Assembly: GCA_035946955.1 (NCBI GenBank) | Contig: DASYYE010000293.1 | Coordinates: 1-17,017 of the forward strand | From: DASYYE01 sp035946955 | GTDB lineage: Bacteria; Actinomycetota; Actinomycetes; Streptosporangiales; Streptosporangiaceae | DNA: 17,017 nucleotides | Reading direction: 5' to 3' | Shown: piece after piece, positions 13,007-17,017 of the stretch | Layout: every line of letters starts with the position of its first letter | Position numbering within the stretch: the stretch's first letter is position 1 | Made by a program: the position numbers and the translations under genes | The notes under the pieces: model-generated | Told to the model about the DNA's origin: nothing | Seen by the model: the letters and a program-made list of their open reading frames with translations, nothing else | The model's database searches: none

Positions 13007-14164
13007 ATGCGAAGTACCGCGAGGTACTCCAGGCTGACGCGGTACCGCGTCGCCATCGCCGCGACCGGGGCAGCCACGCTCACCGCCGTCATGGCGTACG
13101 GGGCGTCCCTGCCCGCTCAGGCGGCACACCGGGTCACCCAGCGCCACATCTGTGGCATCACCGCAGCCGTCCACCTGCACGGCAGGACCTACCACGTCCA
13201 GCGCTACGGGATGTTCGGCATCGTGCCGGTGAAGGGTCACCGGCACATGCCCATGAACAGGCCCATCATGGCCAAGTGCGGAACCCGGGCCGCCCCGGCG
13301 GCCAGCAGCGGCAAGCTGGCCTACGGTGGTGGACCGCTCGAACTCCACCCCCAGGTCTTCCTGGACTTCTTCGGGAGCCAGTGGGGCAACGATGCCAACG
13401 GCGTCGTCCAGTACATGACGAACTTCTTCAAGGGCGTCGGCGTGCAGCCGCAGGACAACTGGTCCACGATCATGACCCAGTACACCGACGGCAATGGCAA
13501 CGCGCCTTCGTTCAATGGCTCGGTGCTCGGCGGGGTGTGGATGGACAACTCCCAGCCGTCCCCGCAGGCGGCCTCCGCCAACCAGCTCGCCGCCGAGGCA
13601 CAGGCGGCCGCGCAGCACTTCGGTGTCTCCGGTCCTGACGTGGACATCTTCGTGCTGAGCCCGACCGGCACACAGCCTGCGGGCTTCAACACACCGGGTG
13701 GCGGCTTCTGCGCCTTCCACGACTTCAACGGCGACACCGCATGGACGAACCTGCCCTACGTGCTCGACCTGGGCAGTGGCTGTGGCGCGAACGCGGTCCA
13801 GAGCCAGCTGGACGGGTTCAGCATCGCGGGCGGTCACGAGTACGCCGAGGCCGTCACTGACCCGGAGCCGGGCAGTGGCTACGTCGCTTCGGACGGCAGC
13901 GAGATCGGCGACCTCTGTGCCTTCCAGAACCTGTTCGCGCTCCAGCTCACCAGTGGGAGCTTCGCGATGCAGCCGCTCTGGAGCAACCAGGCCAATGGGT
14001 GTGCCCAGAGCGGCAACTCCGGGAACGGTGGGTCCGGCAATACCGGTAACACCGGCGGTACCGGTAGCACCGGCGGTACTGGAAACACCGGCGGTACTGG
14101 AAACACCGGCGGCAGTGGCAGCACCGGCGGCACAGGTAATTCCGGTGGTACCGGGAACAGCTAG
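13007..14164 (+). CDS. Secreted putative metalloprotease (HExxE, exordium-like fold) with Gly/Thr repeat tail
   Basis: 385 residues. Start ATG 13007 has AAGGAGA 4 nt upstream. Residues 1-40 are a signal peptide (basic start, hydrophobic 16-33, cleavage near AQA). The mature part shows the layout YGGGPLELHPQVFLDFFGSQW (106-126) ... WSTIMTQY ... GGVWMDN ... GFCAFHD ... HEYAEAVTDPEPGSGY (277-292) ... EIGDLC (299-304) ... WSN. The HExxE with TDP (His277, Glu278, Glu281, Asp285) recurs in secreted actinobacterial and acidobacterial proteins and resembles HELAxTVTNPF of plant exordium (PHI-1) proteins. Zinc binding and protease activity are plausible but unproven. Residues about 336-385 are a Gly/Thr/Ser/Asn low-complexity tail with six hexads. 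Four Cys in the mature core suggest disulfides. It stands alone, convergent with the phosphoesterase. Confidence 0.85.
   Translation: MRSTARYSRLTRYRVAIAATGAATLTAVMAYGASLPAQAAHRVTQRHICGITAAVHLHGRTYHVQRYGMFGIVPVKGHRHMPMNRPIMAKCGTRAAPAASSGKLAYGGGPLELHPQVFLDFFGSQWGNDANGVVQYMTNFFKGVGVQPQDNWSTIMTQYTDGNGNAPSFNGSVLGGVWMDNSQPSPQAASANQLAAEAQAAAQHFGVSGPDVDIFVLSPTGTQPAGFNTPGGGFCAFHDFNGDTAWTNLPYVLDLGSGCGANAVQSQLDGFSIAGGHEYAEAVTDPEPGSGYVASDGSEIGDLCAFQNLFALQLTSGSFAMQPLWSNQANGCAQSGNSGNGGSGNTGNTGGTGSTGGTGNTGGTGNTGGSGSTGGTGNSGGTGNS
14051..14158 (+). repeat. Six 18-bp in-frame repeats encoding (T/S)GG(T/S)G(N/S) hexads
   Basis: Six consecutive 18-bp units encode residues 349-384 of the HExxE protein. Units 2 and 3 are identical (ACCGGCGGTACTGGAAAC), which points to recent duplication by slippage or unequal exchange. 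The tail is hydrophilic and flexible, probably a spacer or a wall-associated or glycosylated segment. Copy number is likely to vary between strains. Confidence 0.85.
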
Positions 14165-14208
14165 CCCAAGGCACTTTCTGTCCCGCTAACAGGAGGTTCC
14201 TTTCCCAA

Positions 14209-14251
14209 AAGGGGCCTGACCGCCTAACCACAGCAGGCGGTCAGGCCCCTT
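14209..14251. terminator. Strong bidirectional terminator hairpin
   Basis: A perfect 16-bp stem (14209-14224 with 14236-14251) encloses the 11-nt loop TAACCACAGCA. AA and TT flank the GGGGCCTGACCGCC arm. It lies between the convergent HExxE gene (stop 14164) and the phosphoesterase. The right arm contains the phosphoesterase stop codon (14243-14241). It probably ends transcription from both sides. Confidence 0.85.
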
Positions 14252-15281
14252 GCTTGTCTCCAGTGCCGCGGCGGTCGCGAAACCCACCTTCAGGGCGAGT
14301 GGGAGGTCTAAGGTGGAACGCCGCGGTCATGCTGGCCGCTGATGACGCGCTGCCCAGCCTCGGCAGGCCGAGGAGCTGCTCGGCGGTGGCGAGCAGTGAG
14401 TAGTGGCTGAACAGCGTCGTGGACCGTGTGCCGGGCTGGGTGCTGGGGCTGATGACCAGGGTGGCCACGTGGCAGCTCACGTCAGTGGTGTTGGCGGCGC
14501 AGTGCTCGCCGACTGTCTTGTGACCGCCTTCGCCCTCGTCCCAGGTGATGAACACCACCGTCGACCCGCTGTGGTACTCCGGGCTCGCCAGGATCTTCGT
14601 CAGGTTCTTGGCCAGCCACGAGTCCCCTGCCCGGATCGACCCACTGTGCATGTCGTCGACCCTGTTGGGCGTGATGAACGAGAACGCAGGCAGGCTGTTG
14701 TGGGACAGGTCGGTGGCGAACTGCGAATAGGCGACGTCGTGGGTGGGGCAGGTCGTCAGCGTGGAGTAGTACGGCGGCGGGTTGTGGTGGACCAGGTAGT
14801 TCCCGGAGTTGGCCTTGTCGCACGCCGCGGGCATGGATTCCTCGTAAGCCTTCCACGTCTCCCCCTGGCCGAAGATGTTCTTCGCGGCCGTTTGGCAGTT
14901 CGGTCCGGGGTTGCAGTCGCCGTCGAATGGGTGCAGGGCGGTGTAACCGAGGCCGGAGGTGGCGCCAAGGTAGTTGGGCAGGCTCTTGTGCGTGATGTTG
15001 TGGTAGTTGGTTGCCAGGCCGCACTCTGCCGCCACGCTGTTGATGTAGGGGGCCTGTGTGGATCCGATGACCGAGTTGTAGCTCTCGTTCTCCATCCAGA
15101 TCCACACCACGTGGGTGTAGTCCGGTGGCGAGGCCACAGTGCCGCACGGGCCGGTGGCCAGCGGGGCCGTCGGGGGCGTCGCAGCGGATGCCGGGGTCGC
15201 GAGTGCCGCGGTCCCCATGGCGATGGTGAGGCCGAGCAGCATGGGCGTGGCCGTGGCGAGGACAGGCAACCTGGTGCGCAT
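14241..15281 (-). CDS. Secreted phosphoesterase / acid phosphatase (PF04185-like)
   Basis: 346 residues. GGAGGT precedes ATG 15281 by 4 nt; the longer frame from 15338 is not used. Residues 1-33 are a signal peptide ending in ASA. HVVWIWMENESYNSVIG (57-73) is the family opening with the metal/catalytic Glu64-Asn65. SLPNYLGATSG (100-110), FSFITPNRVDDMHSG (200-214, Asp209/Asp210/His212) and FITWDEGEGGH (244-254, Asp248) complete the alkaline-phosphatase-superfamily core seen in AcpA/phospholipase-C-type enzymes. It likely releases phosphate from esters outside the cell. The last 25 residues (from about RPPTRPEGG) run past the normal end near MTAAFHL and the stop lies inside the terminator stem. 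It follows the GH18 gene, 117 bp away. Confidence 0.9.
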   Translation of the reverse strand: MRTRLPVLATATPMLLGLTIAMGTAALATPASAATPPTAPLATGPCGTVASPPDYTHVVWIWMENESYNSVIGSTQAPYINSVAAECGLATNYHNITHKSLPNYLGATSGLGYTALHPFDGDCNPGPNCQTAAKNIFGQGETWKAYEESMPAACDKANSGNYLVHHNPPPYYSTLTTCPTHDVAYSQFATDLSHNSLPAFSFITPNRVDDMHSGSIRAGDSWLAKNLTKILASPEYHSGSTVVFITWDEGEGGHKTVGEHCAANTTDVSCHVATLVISPSTQPGTRSTTLFSHYSLLATAEQLLGLPRLGSASSAASMTAAFHLRPPTRPEGGFRDRRGTGDKQGA

Positions 15282-15398
15282 GTGACCTCCGAGGTCGAGC
15301 TGGGTGAACTGAGTGTGCCGCTTACTGGCCCAGGCCATGGCAGGCCTGCGGAGATGGCGGTGGGAGAACGGGCTTCGGTCCGGGTCGCTGACGCGGTG

Positions 15399-16571
15399 TC
15401 ACCCGCGGTACCGGGCCACGATCTTGGTGAAGTCGTAGGGCGCCTGAGGGACGCCGCTGCAGTTGCCCGATGTCCAGGGCATCGGCTGGCCGGCGGGGCA
15501 GGGCTGGTCGCGGTTGAGCGACCAGAAAGAGAACCTCGCGAGGTGGTTGGACCGCGCGAAAGCGAGCAGGCTGGCGAAGGTGGCCTGACTGAAGAGTTCG
15601 CTTGGCTGGTCGCTGTGGCCGTTCATCAGTGTGATGCCCAGGTGTTCCCAGGCGGTGGCCAGTGGCCAGTGCTCCATGGTGGCCAACTGACTTGCGGCAG
15701 TGCGTGCCGCGGTCTCGTCGCTGGCCGCCTGAGTCCCGCTGAGGAGGCCGTAGTCGAAGTCCATGAGGTTGAACACGGCGACCTGTGTCCGGGCCTTGAC
15801 CGCCTGCTGGACCTCACCGGTCACCCGGCTGGACAGCCCGGCCGTACCCACCGGCGTGGTCAGCGACACCGTGAGTCCGGGGTTCTTCTTCTGCAGGATG
15901 GCGAGGGCACGGGAGCGCTTGAGCTCGGTCGCGGTGTCGCCGAGTGCCGTGTGTTCGATGCTGAAGTCGAGGTGTGTGACCTGGTAGGTAGTGACCACCT
16001 TCTGGTAGGCGGCGGCGAGGGAGCGCGGGCCTCGGCATGTCTGCGCGAGTTCAGTGCCGTTCCAGCCACCGAAGCTCACGCCCACGTCCCCGCCGGCCCG
16101 GCGGATCGCGGTGGCCACTCCCGCGACCGTGGGGTCGCTCGTCACGGACTGTGCGCTGTTGCCGTCCCAGGCGGGGGTGCAGCCACCCGAGTCGAGCACG
16201 AAGGACAGCAGGAAGTCCTTTTCCCCGGTGGCACGAATGATGCCTGCCATGGCCGCGGCGGTTGGCGGGTTGTTGTCCAGCGGCATCAGGTACACCGACG
16301 AGGCCCAGCCACCCGCGGCGCCGGGTGCCACCTGGGGGGTGACGCCGGGCCGCGCGTGGGCCGCCCGTGACGGTGCGCTGCCATGGGGCGAGGCAGGGCC
16401 GGTGTGGTGCGGCCCGGCCGCGACCAGGACGACCCCGATGGCCGCTGCCAGGGAGATGAGCGGTACGGCGAGCATGAGCACCATGCTGGGCGGCCGCTGT
16501 GGCCGTCGGCGACGGTGACTGACGGGCGCGGACCCTGCGGGGCGGGGCGAGCGCACCGCAGTATGCCGCAT
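15399..16571 (-). CDS. GH18 chitinase-like secreted protein with altered catalytic motif
   Basis: 390 residues from ATG 16571; GTG 16574 and TTG 16583 are in-frame options nearer to AGGTAGGA, so the start is uncertain. A basic N-terminus and hydrophobic 31-53 act as signal or anchor, then a Pro/Ala/His linker. The GH18 barrel follows: SSVYLMPLDNNPP (91-103), FLLSFVLDSGGCTPAWDG, DVGVSFGGWNGTELAQ, THLDFSIEH (199-207), VSLTTPVG, VAVFNLMDFDYG and FSFWSLNRDQPC. The usual THLDFDIEG, the last part of DxxDxDxE, is changed at the third Asp to Ser204, while Glu206, the proton donor, remains. Activity on chitin may be weak or changed, or it may only bind glycans. A paralog lies 119 bp upstream on the same strand. 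Confidence 0.88.
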   Translation of the reverse strand: MRHTAVRSPRPAGSAPVSHRRRRPQRPPSMVLMLAVPLISLAAAIGVVLVAAGPHHTGPASPHGSAPSRAAHARPGVTPQVAPGAAGGWASSVYLMPLDNNPPTAAAMAGIIRATGEKDFLLSFVLDSGGCTPAWDGNSAQSVTSDPTVAGVATAIRRAGGDVGVSFGGWNGTELAQTCRGPRSLAAAYQKVVTTYQVTHLDFSIEHTALGDTATELKRSRALAILQKKNPGLTVSLTTPVGTAGLSSRVTGEVQQAVKARTQVAVFNLMDFDYGLLSGTQAASDETAARTAASQLATMEHWPLATAWEHLGITLMNGHSDQPSELFSQATFASLLAFARSNHLARFSFWSLNRDQPCPAGQPMPWTSGNCSGVPQAPYDFTKIVARYRG

Positions 16572-16590
16572 CACAGAACCCAAATCCTAC

Positions 16591-16620
16591 CTAATACTGA
16601 TAAGTAATCATTTGGTAATC
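16591..16620 (-). promoter_or_regulatory. Candidate promoter and 11-bp direct repeats upstream of the GH18 gene
   Basis: An AT-rich 30-bp island in GC-rich surroundings. On the minus strand GATTAC occurs at 16620-16615 and again at 16609-16604, exactly 11 nt apart, one helical turn. TTACCA (16618-16613), 16 nt, then TATTAG (16596-16591) resemble -35 and -10 boxes. Spaced direct repeats over a promoter suggest an activator or repressor site. The motif is not the usual PhoP (GTTCACC) box. Confidence 0.45.
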
Positions 16621-16690
16621 AGCCGGTACAGGTTACTTGCGGCGGGCTGAGCCAGTCAATGGCCGCTGGACCGTCACCCGGGCAGCGGGA

Positions 16691-17017
16691 TCACCCAGCG
16701 TATTTGGCCACGATCTTGGTGAACGCCCACTTCTGCTGAGGGATGTTGCTGCAGTTGCCGGGGGCCCATGGCTCCACGGGTGCGGTGCAGGGGCGGTCAC
16801 GGTTGAGCGACCAGAACGACAGCCACGCAGCGTGTTTGGCCTTCGCGAACCCACGCAGGTCGGTGAAGGTGGTCGTGGTGAACAGTTCGCTCGGCTGGTC
16901 GGTGTGGCCGTTCATCAGTGTGATCCCCAGGTGCGCCCAGGCCGTCGATGCCGGCCACCCGTACAGCGACTCGAGTTGGCTTGCGGCGTCGCTGGCGACG
17001 GTCTCGTCGCTGGAGAC
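16691..17017 (-). CDS. Second GH18 chitinase-like paralog, C-terminal part, cut by the right edge
   Basis: The 108 visible residues are collinear with the end of the neighbouring GH18 protein: SSDETVASDAASQLESL, HLGITLMNGHTDQPSELF, LSFWSLNRDRPC, NCSNIPQQKWAFTKIVAKYAG. This marks a tandem duplication, already diverged. Its catalytic motif lies outside the window, so it is unknown whether it keeps the full DxxDxDxE. It ends 119 bp before the start of the downstream paralog, which appears to have its own promoter. Confidence 0.88.
   Translation of the reverse strand, partial: VSSDETVASDAASQLESLYGWPASTAWAHLGITLMNGHTDQPSELFTTTTFTDLRGFAKAKHAAWLSFWSLNRDRPCTAPVEPWAPGNCSNIPQQKWAFTKIVAKYAG

Noticed and set aside
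14403..16370. 655-residue plus ORF, the longest open frame in the window
   Set aside because: Antisense to the phosphoesterase and GH18 genes, which have signal peptides and motifs; shadow composition.
1..17017. CRISPR arrays, tRNA/rRNA genes, transposase or integrase genes
   Set aside because: No repeat-spacer pattern, tRNA-like fold or recombinase motif was seen on either strand.

Overview
The window reads as chromosomal DNA of a high-GC actinomycete. Third codon positions are almost always G or C, GTG starts are common, and the gene families are actinobacterial: an ECF42 sigma factor with its YCII/DGPF partner, an MgtA-like GT4 mannosyltransferase next to an SGNH hydrolase, a minimal HExxHxxGxxD metallopeptidase, and a single-gene prepilin peptidase. 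A Streptomyces, Catenulispora or Streptosporangiales relative would fit, but no marker here fixes the genus.

Layout. (1) 1-2665, minus: a two-gene envelope unit. A membrane-anchored protein has a lytic-transglycosylase-like ectodomain that seems to lack its catalytic Glu. Downstream is a secreted CHAP + GH73 peptidoglycan hydrolase cut by the left edge. Its 2666-3060 upstream region is unusually rich in repeats: a palindrome, a 13-bp tandem repeat, an 11-bp hairpin, an AT-rich island, a repeated TTAGAACAC and a LexA-box-like GAAC-N4-GTTC. (2) 3061-5544: a small membrane protein (minus), then an overlapping GT4-SGNH pair (plus). (3) 5583-7841, minus: YCII protein, ECF42 sigma factor, then a polytopic membrane protein with two His pairs that could ligate haem. 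(4) 8079-9430, plus: aquaporin and a small zincin. (5) 9465-11704, minus: FAD oxidoreductase, CBS-pair protein and a small acidic protein overlapping the CBS gene. (6) 11903-12613, minus: prepilin peptidase. (7) 13007-14164, plus: a secreted HExxE protein with a Gly/Thr repeat tail, preceded by three tandem hairpins and a 22-bp near-perfect palindrome touching its ribosome binding site. (8) 14209-17017, minus: a strong bidirectional terminator, a secreted phosphoesterase, and two paralogous GH18 chitinase-like genes, the second cut by the right edge.

How the genes may work together: much of the window is secretome and cell envelope (wall hydrolases, glycolipid mannosylation, secreted phosphatase, chitinase-like proteins and a putative protease), alongside regulatory genes (ECF42, CBS). 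The most unusual material is the pseudo-transglycosylase/CHAP-GH73 unit with its repeat-rich leader, the structured leader of the HExxE protein, and the GH18 paralog with a changed DxxDxDxE motif. Very long antisense ORFs opposite nearly every gene are GC-bias shadows and are not annotated.
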